The notes: generated by a model not told the origin, from the letters alone. A stretch of DNA of 59,342 nucleotides from Belliella filtrata (GCF_022549775.1 NZ_JAKZGP010000029.1:1-59342), one strand, 5' to 3'. Shown: positions 26,415 to 36,136, counted from the stretch's first letter. Numbers and translations: made by a program.

Positions 26415-26887
26415 TTCGATGAATCATTATGGATTTTATTCTGCCTAAAACCTATGGCTTCTATTCCTTCTAGCTTATCTACTCTCATGTACTGTATAAA
26501 TTGTACCTTGCTGTAGTTATTATTTATTTGCAAAGGAAGTGTATCCATTCTGGTATAGGTACTTCCATAACCTTTCCCTGTGGGTTTTCCGCTTTGACCA
26601 TCAAAAAGTCTAATATTGACCAATTGTGACTCTATATTATTATTGAGCGTATCTGTAAGGATGTATTTCACATAGAGGTTCCTGTAAGCATAGTCCGAAT
26701 TATACTTAATACTTACCAAAGCTGTTGTATTGTATTTGGTTGGAGAAAGATAAAAGCTGACTGTATCTGTTATCAGCCAGCTTTTTGATTCCATTCCATG
26801 GTATTCCTCAAATACTCTATCTCCTCCACAGGAGAATAACATCATACCTATACATGATACGAAAACTATCAAAAGCTTATTGGTCAT
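26411..26887 (-). CDS. gldH: gliding motility lipoprotein GldH
   Basis: About 158 residues from the ATG at 26887 (MTNKLLIVFVSCIGMMLFSC). The lipobox Cys is followed by GGDRVFEEYHGM, the GldH signature, then alternating beta strands with SWLITDTVSFYL and YRNLYVKYILTDTL. GldH is a membrane lipoprotein needed for type IX secretion and gliding in Flavobacterium. Its start overlaps the ricT end by 11 bases. Its stop overlaps the convergent helicase stop by 4 bases. The presence of gldH suggests T9SS or gliding capacity, but no other gld genes are in view. Confidence 0.88.
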   Translation of the reverse strand: MTNKLLIVFVSCIGMMLFSCGGDRVFEEYHGMESKSWLITDTVSFYLSPTKYNTTALVSIKYNSDYAYRNLYVKYILTDTLNNNIESQLVNIRLFDGQSGKPTGKGYGSTYTRMDTLPLQINNNYSKVQFIQYMRVDKLEGIEAIGFRQNKIHNDSSN

Positions 26888-28388
26888 TTGGATTTTTTGG
26901 CTTTTGGTCGTCTTGATTACTTGCCCCACCTTTTCTTGGTGGGAATTTTCTTTTGCCGCCGTTTCGATTCTCACTTGGTCTATTTTGCCTATTTGGATTT
27001 GAATCAGTTTTTGTTTCAGCTGTAGGTTTTGGTCTAGGACTTGAAGATTTTACTTTTTGTCCAGCATCATTGTCGTTTTGGTTTGAAGGGGTAGAATTTG
27101 CTTTTGGAGCGGGTCTTCTTCTACCTTGACGAGGATTTCTATTCTTGTTTTTGTCGTTTTCTTGATCAGGTTTGTTTGTGTCATTTTTTGGGCTTGTACG
27201 CCCACCCGCTTTATTACCATTGGCAGGTTTGGCTTGAGATTGAGTTGGATTGGTAGCTCCTTCTGAAAGTTCTTTGCTTCTTGGTTTTTTCTTTTTCTTC
27301 TTTTTTTTCTGAGACGCAAATTTCTTGTCAAGAGCTTCTAGTTCCAAGGTTGCTTTTGCTGCCTTGTTTTCAGCCTCTGCTGCATGGTCATTTTGAAGGT
27401 CAAAGGGCTTTACATTTTTTGCATTGAGTGATTGAATTTCTTTAACACGGTCACAAGTAATCGAGTGCCAGTTGTTTTCGTTATTGTAACTGAACCACAT
27501 CAATTTTCTGAATATATCGGTTTTCTGTAGTTTAGCTGGTCCTGCCTCTGTTAAAAGTGGCTTATCTACAGTTGGTATATCTTCTAAGGCAGACATGTAA
27601 GTATCTAGCTCATAATTAAGACAACACTTTAGTCTACCGCATTGACCTGATAGTTTGGTAGGATTCAGTGACAAGTTCTGATACCTGGCTGCCGAGGTAC
27701 TTACACTTTTGAAATCATGTATCCAAGTAGAGCAGCATAACTCTCTTCCACATACGCCTATTCCACCAAGCCTGCCAGCTTCTTGCCTTAGGCTTATTTG
27801 ACGCATTTCTACCCTGATTTTGAACTCAAAAGCCAATAATTTGATCAATTCACGGAAATCTACACGGTCTTCAGCGGAATAAAAGAAAGTTGCTTTGCTG
27901 TTATCCGCTTGGAACTCAACGTCTGAGAGCTTCATGTTGAGCTGCAACTCATCAATGATTTGTTTTGACCTGTAGATTGTAGGAACTTCTCTATTTTTAG
28001 CTTCTTCCCACTTTTCTATGTCTTTTTGGTTTGCTACACGGTAGATTCTTAAGATGTCATCATCATCTTTGATTTTTCGTTTTTGCATCTGAAGTCTGAC
28101 CAGTTCACCTTGTAACGAAACCCATCCAATATGATGACCGTTGGGTACGTCGACGACTACTGGATCTCCTGTAGTCAAAGGCAAATGGTCTACATTTCTA
28201 TAGTATTCTTTACGACCACCTTTGAACTTTACTTCTACTATGTCAAATTTATCTACTACTGGGATTCCCATATGCGAGAGCCAGTCGAAAGCATTCATTT
28301 TATTACAATCGCTCGTACCACATGTGCCATTATTTTGGCATCCACCACTTCCTCCTGAAGTGGTCGAGCAGCTACTACATCCAGCCAT
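26877..28388 (-). CDS. ricT: RicT/YaaT-family (PSP1) regulatory protein
   Basis: A 503-residue protein. A Cys-rich start (Cys4, 7, 17, 23, 28) precedes the PSP1 domain, with GGIGVCGRELCCSTWIHDF and LSGQCGRLKCCLNYELDTY near 210-265. In Bacillus, RicT forms an Fe-S complex with RicA and RicF affecting RNase Y and mRNA processing; the Bacteroidota role is less clear. From about 345 onward there is a long Lys/Asn/Pro/Arg-rich low-complexity tail, probably disordered. It is translated together with gldH. Confidence 0.9.
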   Translation of the reverse strand: MAGCSSCSTTSGGSGGCQNNGTCGTSDCNKMNAFDWLSHMGIPVVDKFDIVEVKFKGGRKEYYRNVDHLPLTTGDPVVVDVPNGHHIGWVSLQGELVRLQMQKRKIKDDDDILRIYRVANQKDIEKWEEAKNREVPTIYRSKQIIDELQLNMKLSDVEFQADNSKATFFYSAEDRVDFRELIKLLAFEFKIRVEMRQISLRQEAGRLGGIGVCGRELCCSTWIHDFKSVSTSAARYQNLSLNPTKLSGQCGRLKCCLNYELDTYMSALEDIPTVDKPLLTEAGPAKLQKTDIFRKLMWFSYNNENNWHSITCDRVKEIQSLNAKNVKPFDLQNDHAAEAENKAAKATLELEALDKKFASQKKKKKKKKPRSKELSEGATNPTQSQAKPANGNKAGGRTSPKNDTNKPDQENDKNKNRNPRQGRRRPAPKANSTPSNQNDNDAGQKVKSSSPRPKPTAETKTDSNPNRQNRPSENRNGGKRKFPPRKGGASNQDDQKPKNPNDQ

Positions 28389-28434
28389 AATATATGTATA
28401 TATCTAGGGAGCTATTCTCCTCTTTGAATTGGGT

Positions 28435-29736
28435 TTACTTTATTAATTTCAAAATATCCAGACCGATATCCTTTCTGAAATAATGCTTGTTCCATGAAAT
28501 TGAAGAAACTGTCTGATAAGCATTAGAGAGAGCACTTTCTACATCATCACCTATACCAGTAACGGCTAGCACTCTTCCACCATTGGTAACCACATCTCCA
28601 GAATTATCCTGACTTGTACCAGCATGGAATACCAAAGACTTATTAGATGGAGTTGAAAGTGAAGCAAGTCCAGTGATGACATCACCTTTTGGATAGGAGC
28701 CAGGATAACCACCTGCTACCATCACTACAGTGGTAGTTGTGAATGGCTGTAATTCTATCTCATACTTGTCAAGCTGCATGGTACCCATTGCATGAAGCAA
28801 ATCTGTAAAATCACTTTTTATCCTTGGAAGTACTGCTTGAGTTTCAGGATCTCCCATGCGAACATTATATTCAATCACATATGGATCTCCGCCTATATTC
28901 ATCAGACCTATGAATAAGAAGCCTGTATATCGTATATTATCTTTTTCCAATCCTTTGACTGTAGGGATAACTACTCGCTCTTCTACTTTCTGCATAAATG
29001 CATCATCTGCAAAAGGAACGGGACTTACGGCTCCCATACCACCTGTATTCAATCCAGTATCTGCTTCACCAATTCTTTTATAGTCTTTGGCTTCAGGTAA
29101 GATTTTATAACTTTTGCCATCTGTTGCTACAAATACTGATAATTCAATACCGTCAAGGAATTGCTCAACAACTACTTTGGAAGATGCTTCTCCAAACATG
29201 CCATCTACTAACATTCCTTTGAGTGATTCTTTAGCTTCTTGATGGCTTTGACAAATCAACACACCTTTTCCAGCTGCAAGTCCATCTGCTTTGAGTACTA
29301 CTGGTATGGCTTGAGCTTCTAAATAGTTCAGGCCTTCTTCAAGAGTCTCTTTTGTAAAGGTAGCTGATACAGCAGTAGGTATTCCATGCCTTTCCATAAA
29401 CTGCTTTGAAAAGTCCTTGGATCCTTCCATTCTAGCACCTTCTTGACTTGGTCCTATAATTGGTATGTTTGCTGTCAAAGGATTGTTTTGAAAATGGTCA
29501 ACTATTCCTCTTACTAAAGGTTCTTCTGGACCTACCACGACCATATTGATCTCTTTTTCTAGAACAAAGGCTGTAATGGCATCGAAGTCGTTAATAGATA
29601 AGGCCACGTTCTCGGCAATTGCGGACGTACCTGCATTGCCAGGGGCAACAAAAAGTTTCGTACAGTTTTGACTATTTACAATTTTCCAAGCAAAGGCGTG
29701 TTCACGTCCTCCGCTTCCAAGCAATAATATATTCAT
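28435..29736 (-). CDS. purD: phosphoribosylamine--glycine ligase PurD
   Basis: A 433-residue GAR synthetase of normal length. Motifs: LLLGSGGREHAFAWKI at the N-terminus, VGPEEPLVRGIVD, GPSQEGARMEGSKDFSK, KADGLAAGKGVLIC (ATP-grasp), GEASSKVVVEQFLDGIELSV, and NVRMGDPETQAVLPRI. It catalyses the second step of purine synthesis. It lies between recQ (16 bases upstream) and ricT (46 bases downstream) on one strand, an operon-like run. Confidence 0.98.
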   Translation of the reverse strand: MNILLLGSGGREHAFAWKIVNSQNCTKLFVAPGNAGTSAIAENVALSINDFDAITAFVLEKEINMVVVGPEEPLVRGIVDHFQNNPLTANIPIIGPSQEGARMEGSKDFSKQFMERHGIPTAVSATFTKETLEEGLNYLEAQAIPVVLKADGLAAGKGVLICQSHQEAKESLKGMLVDGMFGEASSKVVVEQFLDGIELSVFVATDGKSYKILPEAKDYKRIGEADTGLNTGGMGAVSPVPFADDAFMQKVEERVVIPTVKGLEKDNIRYTGFLFIGLMNIGGDPYVIEYNVRMGDPETQAVLPRIKSDFTDLLHAMGTMQLDKYEIELQPFTTTTVVMVAGGYPGSYPKGDVITGLASLSTPSNKSLVFHAGTSQDNSGDVVTNGGRVLAVTGIGDDVESALSNAYQTVSSISWNKHYFRKDIGLDILKLIK

Positions 29737-29751
29737 TAGCTAGTTGTCTGT

Positions 29752-31929
29752 TTAGTTGGCATGGTCAGATATGAACTTCACTCTGTAAACTCGGATTTCC
29801 TCTTCAGCAAAATCGTCGTCCTCTAGTTCATCCAATGCCTTTTTAATATTGTCTGAATCAGCAGTCATGAAATAATCATGGAGAATATCTTCTCTTTCTT
29901 CATCCATGATATTTTCGATATAGTAATTAATATTCAACTTGGTGCCACTGTAGATGATCTGTTCGATTTCATGCAATAGCTCCGCCATTGAAACATTTAG
30001 ATTGCCTGCTATTTCGTCTAAATCAATTTTTCTATCTATCTGCTGAATGATAGATATTTTGACTTTTGACCTACTTCCGGAAGTTTTGACAACCACATCT
30101 GAGGCTGTCATGATATCATTTTCCTCTACATATTCGGCAATCAATTTGAGAAATGAAGATCCAAATTTAGTCACTTTTCCCATACCAACCCCATTGATCT
30201 GGGCTAATTCCTCTTTTGTGGTAGGGTATACTGTGGCCATTTCTTCCAAGGAGGGGTCTTGAAATATTACATATGGAGGTAGTCCTTTGGATTTTGCGAC
30301 TTTTTTCCGTTCGGCTTTTAGTAACTCAAATAGGTTTTCATCATATGATTTCCCATCAGAGGAAATTTCGTCAGGGGTCTCATCAATGAGCATTTGTTCA
30401 AAATCATGATCTTTGCTCATCATGATACTATATGGAGCAGCTAAGTACTCAAGACCTTTTGGTGTGATTTTGATGACTCCATAGTTTTCAATATCTTTTT
30501 CTAGAAAATTATTGATCATGGCCTGACGAATAACTGTTTTCCATAGTCTTTCGTCTTCATCTTTGCCAATGCCAAAGATATCCAATTTATCATGACTATA
30601 ACTGACCATATATTCATTTTGCTCTCCACGGATCACATTAACGATATGATCTATATTGAATCGACTATTCGTAGCCTTTACAGCCTCTATGGCATGAGTC
30701 AATAATTCCTTGCCTTCAAATTTTTCTTTAGGATGCTTACAATTGTCACAGAAGCCACAATCTTTCTCCATGTATTCACCAAAGTAATGAAGCAAAGATT
30801 TTCTTCTACATACAGTGCTTTCAGCATATGCTGCCATTTCTTGTAAAAGCACCCTAGCATTCTCTCTTTCAGTTACTGGCTTGTCTTTATTGAACTTTTC
30901 TAGCTTGATGATGTCATCATATTTGTAAAACATCAAGCAATGTCCTTCAAGTCCGTCTCTTCCAGCTCTTCCAGTCTCCTGATAGTATCCTTCCAATGAC
31001 TTGGGTACATCATAGTGTATGACGTAACGCACATCAGGTTTGTCTATACCCATCCCAAAAGCTATGGTGGCTACAATCACATCCACTTCTTCATTTAGAA
31101 AATCATCCTGATTTTTGACTCTTACACTTTGGTCAAGACCAGCATGATAAGGAGCTGCACTTACGCCATTTACTTTGAGTAGCTCAGCAATTTCTTCTAC
31201 TTTCTTTCGACTTAGGCAATAAATGATTCCTGATTTACCTTTTTGGCTTTTGATGTATTTTATGATTTGTTTTTTTGTCTCATTTTTAACTTTTGGACGA
31301 ACTTCATAGTATAAGTTTGTCCTGTTAAATGAAGATTTGAACAAATCCGCCTCCTCCATTTGAAGGTTTCTTTGAATGTCTTGCTGAACTTTTGGAGTTG
31401 CTGTCGCTGTCAGTGCTATGATAGGCAAGTTTTCGCCTATCTGACCGATTATGGATTTTATCTTTCTGTATTCTGGACGAAAATCATGTCCCCACTCTGA
31501 AATACAGTGTGCTTCATCTATCGCAACAAAACTAAGCTGTGCTTCTTTGAGGAATTGAATGTTTTCCTCTTTGGTCAATGACTCTGGAGCCACGTAGAGA
31601 AGTTTGGTTTTTCCTGCTAGAACTTCTTTTTTGACCTTGGTGGATTCTGATTTATTCAATGTTGAATTCAAGAAATAGGCATTGATACCAAAGGCATTGA
31701 GTTGATCAACCTGATTCTTCATCAATGCAATTAAGGGGGAAATTACTACAGCTGTTCCACCCTTGATGACAGCTGGTAGTTGGTAGCAAAGAGATTTTCC
31801 AGCACCTGTTGGCATGATCACAAATGTATTGCTACCACCGAGAATATTGTCTACAATAGCTTCTTGGTTCCCTCGGAACTGGCTAAAGCCGAATATTTGT
31901 TTGAGATTATCTTTTACTTTTTGATCCAC
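29752..31929 (-). CDS. recQ: ATP-dependent DNA helicase RecQ
   Basis: A 725-residue RecQ. Walker A MPTGAGKSLCYQLPA near 39-53, DEAH in AIDEAHCISEWGHDFRPEY, motif VI QETGRAGRDGLEG, zinc Cys set (CRRKSLL, CGFCDNC) near 370-395, RQC winged helix, then an HRDC-like domain (SKGLPPYVIFQDPSLEEMA) and an extra C-terminal helical tail. The start is GTG at 31929-31927; there is no nearby ATG in frame. It unwinds recombination intermediates. Divergent from kdsD. Confidence 0.97.
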   Translation of the reverse strand: MDQKVKDNLKQIFGFSQFRGNQEAIVDNILGGSNTFVIMPTGAGKSLCYQLPAVIKGGTAVVISPLIALMKNQVDQLNAFGINAYFLNSTLNKSESTKVKKEVLAGKTKLLYVAPESLTKEENIQFLKEAQLSFVAIDEAHCISEWGHDFRPEYRKIKSIIGQIGENLPIIALTATATPKVQQDIQRNLQMEEADLFKSSFNRTNLYYEVRPKVKNETKKQIIKYIKSQKGKSGIIYCLSRKKVEEIAELLKVNGVSAAPYHAGLDQSVRVKNQDDFLNEEVDVIVATIAFGMGIDKPDVRYVIHYDVPKSLEGYYQETGRAGRDGLEGHCLMFYKYDDIIKLEKFNKDKPVTERENARVLLQEMAAYAESTVCRRKSLLHYFGEYMEKDCGFCDNCKHPKEKFEGKELLTHAIEAVKATNSRFNIDHIVNVIRGEQNEYMVSYSHDKLDIFGIGKDEDERLWKTVIRQAMINNFLEKDIENYGVIKITPKGLEYLAAPYSIMMSKDHDFEQMLIDETPDEISSDGKSYDENLFELLKAERKKVAKSKGLPPYVIFQDPSLEEMATVYPTTKEELAQINGVGMGKVTKFGSSFLKLIAEYVEENDIMTASDVVVKTSGSRSKVKISIIQQIDRKIDLDEIAGNLNVSMAELLHEIEQIIYSGTKLNINYYIENIMDEEREDILHDYFMTADSDNIKKALDELEDDDFAEEEIRVYRVKFISDHAN

Positions 31930-31991
31930 TTCACGTGCATGTTTAAATGTCTCGCTTTTCAGCTTTCATTAAACTTTAAGGATTTCTTTTT

Positions 31992-31999
31992 TACCTTTG
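31992..31999 (+). promoter_or_regulatory. candidate -7 element for kdsD
   Basis: TACCTTTG matches TAnnTTTG. Transcription would begin around 32005, before an out-of-frame ATG at 32011 (13-codon frame MIKPLKIEINKKY) and the TTG start of kdsD at 32030. No good -33 box is visible. Confidence 0.35.
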
Positions 32000-32029
32000 G
32001 TACAAATTTAATGATTAAGCCGCTCAAAA

Positions 32030-32998
32030 TTGAAATTAACAAAAAATATTAAAACAAGCGCTATAGAAGTGCTTCAAAAGGAGTCAGATGCCTTACAAAA
32101 TCTCATAAATTACATAGATGATGATTTTGAAGCGTGTGTTGAGGCTATTTTGTCCTCTACTGGTAGGGTAGTGATTACTGGAATTGGAAAAAGTGCAATA
32201 GTTGCCCATAAGATTGTTGCTACGCTAAACTCTACGGGAACACCTGCGTTATTCATGCATGCAGCTGATGCTATCCATGGTGATCTGGGGATGATTCAGG
32301 AAGATGATTTTGTAATTTGTATTTCCAAAAGTGGTAATACACCAGAAATTAGGGTACTTGTACCTTTGTTGAAAAGATTGGGTTCAAAACTCATTGCCTT
32401 GGTAAGTAATGTGAATAGCTACCTTGCTGAGCAAGCGGATTTTATTTTGAATGCAACTATTGCAGAAGAAGCTTGTCCTAATAACTTGGCACCTACAACA
32501 AGCACTACAGTGCATATGGCCATGGGTGATGCTCTTGCCATTTGTTTGCTAGAAGCAAGAGGATTTACATCTGAGGATTTTGCAAAATATCATCCTGGTG
32601 GAGCTTTAGGAAAGCAGCTATACCTAACAGTATCAGATGTAATACCTAAGAATCAGGTGCCCATAGTGAGTTTGGAGGCATCTTTGACCGAGATTATTGT
32701 AGAAATCAGTACCAAAAGGCTTGGAGCTACCGCAGTAGTCGATGATTTTGGGAAACTGCAAGGCATCATCACTGATGGTGACCTCAGGAGAATGTTGCAG
32801 TCTGGGGCAGATATCAAGCATGTGAGTGCCAAGGAGATCATGACGCTCAACCCAAAGATAATTGCCAAAGAAGAGTTTGCGATTAGAGCATTGAATATGA
32901 TGAAGAATTTCAATATTACCCAACTTGTGGCAATGGATGGAGAAAATGTCGCAGGATTTGTCCATATTCATGATTTAATGAAAGAAGGAATCGTTTAA
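32030..32998 (+). CDS. kdsD: D-arabinose-5-phosphate isomerase (KpsF/GutQ family)
   Basis: A 322-residue protein with a SIS sugar-isomerase domain (GRVVITGIGKSAIVAHKI, HAADAIHGDLGMI, ISKSGNTPEI, about 40-165) and two CBS domains after about 205. It makes arabinose-5-phosphate for Kdo, the inner sugar of LPS. The only sensible start is TTG at 32030 (KLTKNIKTSAIEVLQKE); no in-frame ATG exists before the SIS domain. manC follows after 11 bases, forming an LPS/sugar-nucleotide pair. Confidence 0.94.
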   Translation: MKLTKNIKTSAIEVLQKESDALQNLINYIDDDFEACVEAILSSTGRVVITGIGKSAIVAHKIVATLNSTGTPALFMHAADAIHGDLGMIQEDDFVICISKSGNTPEIRVLVPLLKRLGSKLIALVSNVNSYLAEQADFILNATIAEEACPNNLAPTTSTTVHMAMGDALAICLLEARGFTSEDFAKYHPGGALGKQLYLTVSDVIPKNQVPIVSLEASLTEIIVEISTKRLGATAVVDDFGKLQGIITDGDLRRMLQSGADIKHVSAKEIMTLNPKIIAKEEFAIRALNMMKNFNITQLVAMDGENVAGFVHIHDLMKEGIV

Positions 32999-33009
32999 TG
33001 TCAAAATAA

Positions 33010-34083
33010 ATGCAAGAACAACCATATGTAGTAATCATGGCAGGAGGAATAGGGTCAAGGTTTTGGCCTTATAGCAGACATGAAAGACCTAAGCAATTTT
33101 TGGATATTTTAAGCACTGGAAGGACATTGCTTCAGATGACTTATGATAGGTTTTTGAAGATTTCTACACCAGAGATGTTCTTTGTAGTGACCAATAAAAA
33201 CTATGAACATATTGTCAGGGAGCAATTGCCGGAAGTTCCAGAGAGCCAAATTTTGACTGAACCACTCAGAAGAAATACAGCTACTTGTGTGGCATATGCG
33301 AGTTATAAAATTGCAAGCAGGAATCGTAACGCAAAAGTAATAGTGACGCCAGCGGATCACTTGATATTGAAGGAAGATAATTTCTTGGATAAAATATCTA
33401 AAGCGCTAAAGGCCGCAGAGGTAAATAATAATTTGATAACAATAGGGATTCGTCCAAACCGTCCAGAGACAGGTTACGGCTATATTCAATACTTAATTAA
33501 TGAAAAATCTGTTGCCAAAAAAGTAAAAACTTTCACTGAAAAGCCAAATGCTAAGCTTGCAAAAACTTTTGTAGATAGTGGAGATTTTGTCTGGAATTCA
33601 GGGATGTTTGTCTGGAAAGTGGATAGTATCATAGCTGCATTTGAAAAATATATGCCTGAAGTGGCCGAAGTTTTTGAAGAAGGTGAGCAGCATTATTTCA
33701 GTAGTAGTGAAGGAGACTTTATCAATAGAGCATATACCCTAGTAAAAAATATATCAATTGATTTTGGGATAATGGAAAAATCCGATGAGGTGTATGTTGT
33801 TTTAGGTGATTTTGGGTGGTCTGATTTAGGTTCTTGGATGAGTTTACATGAGATCAAAGAAAAAGATGAGTCAGAAAACGTAATTGAAGCAAATGCACTT
33901 GTATATGATACGGAAGGATGCTTTGTCAAAGCGCCAAAAGATAAACTGGTAGTGGTGCAAGGCTTGAAAAATTACCTCATCAACGACTCAGATAATGTGC
34001 TGCTAATCTGCGAACTAGATGCAGAAAAAAAGTTTAGAGAGTTTGTTTCTGATGCGAAACAAAAAGGGGAAGACTTTGTGTAA
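33010..34083 (+). CDS. manC: mannose-1-phosphate guanylyltransferase
   Basis: A 357-residue single-domain GDP-mannose pyrophosphorylase. The nucleotidyltransferase signature VVIMAGGIGSRFWPYSRHER is at the N-terminus, followed by PKQFLDI, VTPADHLI, RPETGYGYIQ, FTEKPNA, and WNSGMFVWK. It lacks the C-terminal isomerase domain of bifunctional ManC/AlgA proteins. It supplies GDP-mannose for surface glycans; a Dpm1-like transferase at 57705 could use the product. Confidence 0.95.
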   Translation: MQEQPYVVIMAGGIGSRFWPYSRHERPKQFLDILSTGRTLLQMTYDRFLKISTPEMFFVVTNKNYEHIVREQLPEVPESQILTEPLRRNTATCVAYASYKIASRNRNAKVIVTPADHLILKEDNFLDKISKALKAAEVNNNLITIGIRPNRPETGYGYIQYLINEKSVAKKVKTFTEKPNAKLAKTFVDSGDFVWNSGMFVWKVDSIIAAFEKYMPEVAEVFEEGEQHYFSSSEGDFINRAYTLVKNISIDFGIMEKSDEVYVVLGDFGWSDLGSWMSLHEIKEKDESENVIEANALVYDTEGCFVKAPKDKLVVVQGLKNYLINDSDNVLLICELDAEKKFREFVSDAKQKGEDFV

Positions 34084-34116
34084 GCTGCCCCAGATTAAAT
34101 TAAGGTTATGAATGTA

Positions 34117-34770
34117 TCATGTAATATCTCTAGGGTCAGTAGGGACAGATAGATGTTCAATGAGCGTTTCATCATTTTCTAATTTGATTCCTGATAACAA
34201 GTTCCCTTTATATGCACCTGTATCTATATTCCATGTACGACTTGAAGCATAATACTGTGGTCTCTCATCAGTAAGTGGAGTATGTCCTATTACTTGAGTT
34301 TTGTTTAAATCGATCGTGCGTCTTCTGCTCCAAAGTACATTGTTACCATTTTTTAAGTCAAAGGGGTCTCCAATGCCGCAAAAGCCAGCATGGGAAACAA
34401 GGACATGATCATTTCCCCAAAAAAGGGGCAATTCGTTTATCCAAGATTTATATTTTGACGGATTGATATTGAGCTTGTCAAACTGCTGCATGACCTCTGC
34501 TCCGCCATTATGAAGCCAGTTGAATGGTGTGCTATTTTTCTGAAAATGATCGATCATCATTTGTTCATGATTTCCCCTAAGGAAATGAACACTATTTTTG
34601 AAAGTGTTTTTAATTTCAAATGACAACTTAATTGTAAGTGGCGAAAAGTTGCCTTTGTCGATCAAATCTCCTAGTTGTATAAGTGTCTCAGTCTTAGGTT
34701 CCCAATAGTCTAGTAACTTGAGGTAGGTATAAAAACAACCATGCACATCACCGATGATGAATAGCGCCAT
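34117..34770 (-). CDS. calcineurin-like metallophosphoesterase
   Basis: A 217-residue PPP-type phosphatase: GDVHGC at the N-terminus, GDLIDKG, RGNHEQMM, and later HAGFCG and GHTPL supply the two-metal ligands. Similar bacterial proteins are serine/threonine phosphatases or Ap4A hydrolases; the substrate is open. It is convergent with manC. Confidence 0.92.
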   Translation of the reverse strand: MALFIIGDVHGCFYTYLKLLDYWEPKTETLIQLGDLIDKGNFSPLTIKLSFEIKNTFKNSVHFLRGNHEQMMIDHFQKNSTPFNWLHNGGAEVMQQFDKLNINPSKYKSWINELPLFWGNDHVLVSHAGFCGIGDPFDLKNGNNVLWSRRRTIDLNKTQVIGHTPLTDERPQYYASSRTWNIDTGAYKGNLLSGIKLENDETLIEHLSVPTDPRDIT

Positions 34771-35033
34771 AAAATTTTTGCTTAAAATGTAATTATTTTT
34801 TTGGAGTCAGATTTTGAATCTAATGCAGCAAATTACGGCATTTCTGACACAATGGGAGGGTTTAAGTAGAAATTAATGACATAATTATTTGACTTCCAAT
34901 AAGCTATATTCTATAAACAAAAATTAATGTATGAAGTTATGCTTTTGAAATTCTTCAAAATTTGGAAATCATTGATTATATTGAACGAGTTAGTTTAGTA
35001 AGAAATTTTAAAAACACCCATACTTACATAAAC

Positions 35034-35618
35034 ATGAAAAATTTTACAACGCTAAGCATGGTATTATTGCTCTTTGCAGTATCCTGCGTAACTCAAAAAG
35101 ATTACATAGCAGAATATGATTTTAATTATTCTGCAAATTTCAAGAGGTATAAGACTTTTGGCTTTGTCGATAACCCAGATGATAATGAGGACTTTGAAGT
35201 AGTAGAAATTATCAGGAGATCTATTTCTAATAGATTGGGATCTCAAGGATTTAGGTTTCAAGAAACAAAGCCTGATTTATTGGTCAATTACAAAGTTTAT
35301 CGTGAAGAAGTAAAGTACCGAGGCTATGATCAACCAAATTTTGACTATTGGCTCCAAAGAAAGAGCTATTTTGTGGCTGAAGATGAAGAAGAAATAAGTG
35401 ATGACAAAAAGGAAAAGGATGAGAATTATAATAAGGTGAAATATGCTCAAAATGATGGTATGTTAGTCGTGTTTGTGATAGACAATAAACGAGGAAATAC
35501 AGTGTGGCAAGGATATACATCTGGACTATTTGATAATTCATCTCCTGAGATGAAAACTGATTTGACCCGAGCTACTTACAAGGTGATGGATCAGTTTAGG
35601 ATCTTAACAAAAAACTAA
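35034..35618 (+). CDS. DUF4136-type lipoprotein
   Basis: About 194 residues from the ATG at 35034. Signal peptide MKNFTTLSMVLLLFAVSC ends at the lipidated Cys18. The mature domain (YDFNYSANFKRYKTFGFVD, then IIRRSISNRLGSQGF and KPDLLVNYKV) fits the DUF4136 fold of small envelope lipoproteins. An acidic, Lys/Glu-rich insert (about 118-138) is unusual. The frame opens earlier at 34962, but that extension carries no signal and is rejected. Confidence 0.87.
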   Translation: MKNFTTLSMVLLLFAVSCVTQKDYIAEYDFNYSANFKRYKTFGFVDNPDDNEDFEVVEIIRRSISNRLGSQGFRFQETKPDLLVNYKVYREEVKYRGYDQPNFDYWLQRKSYFVAEDEEEISDDKKEKDENYNKVKYAQNDGMLVVFVIDNKRGNTVWQGYTSGLFDNSSPEMKTDLTRATYKVMDQFRILTKN

Positions 35619-35622
35619 GCAA

Positions 35623-35630
35623 TAATTTTG
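35623..35630 (+). promoter_or_regulatory. candidate -7 element for the HsdR-N protein
   Basis: TAATTTTG matches TAnnTTTG, 36 bases before the ATG at 35666. No -33 box at the expected distance. Confidence 0.3.
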
Positions 35631-35665
35631 GCTAGACTTTGAGCAAATGACTGCATATTTGCAGT

Positions 35666-36136
35666 ATGCTTCAAGATAAATATGAATTTCTCCAAGAACC
35701 ATTGAACTTTCCTTCCTTTGAATTTAAAATTCAAAATGATGAAGAAGGGAGATTAATGGTTTTTGATTCTTTGAGGAAGAAATTTTTGGTCCTTACTCCA
35801 GAAGAATGGGTCAGGCAACATATTGTACAGGTCTTATTGAATGAGTATAGTTATCCCAAAAGTTTATTTGCAGTAGAGAAGGGGCTCAAATACAATACAT
35901 TGCAAAAAAGGTTTGATGTACTGGTTTATAATAGGAGTGGAGCTCCTTTTTTGTTGATAGAATGTAAAGCACCAGGGGTTAAGCTGTCTCAATTGACATT
36001 GTCACAAGTCTGTACCTACAATCAGACCATCCAAGCTCCATATTTGGGTATTACCAACGGCAAGCAGCACATTTTTCTAACATTTGATACGGAGACGAAC
36101 AAATATGTCCAAATTTCTGACTTACCAACATTGTAA
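35666..36136 (+). CDS. stand-alone HsdR N-terminal-type nuclease domain protein
   Basis: A 156-residue protein resembling the type I restriction R-subunit N-terminal domain (HSDR_N_2). Landmarks are PEEWVRQHIVQVLLNE, the Asp of RFDVLVYN, the catalytic-type LIECKAP (E-x-K), and LSQVCTYNQTIQAPYLGITNG. No helicase, HsdM or HsdS is adjacent. Such orphans are common in Bacteroidota and of unknown role. It could be an active PD-(D/E)xK nuclease, since the Asp and E-x-K are intact. Confidence 0.88.
   Translation: MLQDKYEFLQEPLNFPSFEFKIQNDEEGRLMVFDSLRKKFLVLTPEEWVRQHIVQVLLNEYSYPKSLFAVEKGLKYNTLQKRFDVLVYNRSGAPFLLIECKAPGVKLSQLTLSQVCTYNQTIQAPYLGITNGKQHIFLTFDTETNKYVQISDLPTL

Noticed and set aside
27050-27331. 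Lys/Arg-rich 93-codon frame within ricT
   Set aside because: A shifted-frame translation of the low-complexity ricT tail.
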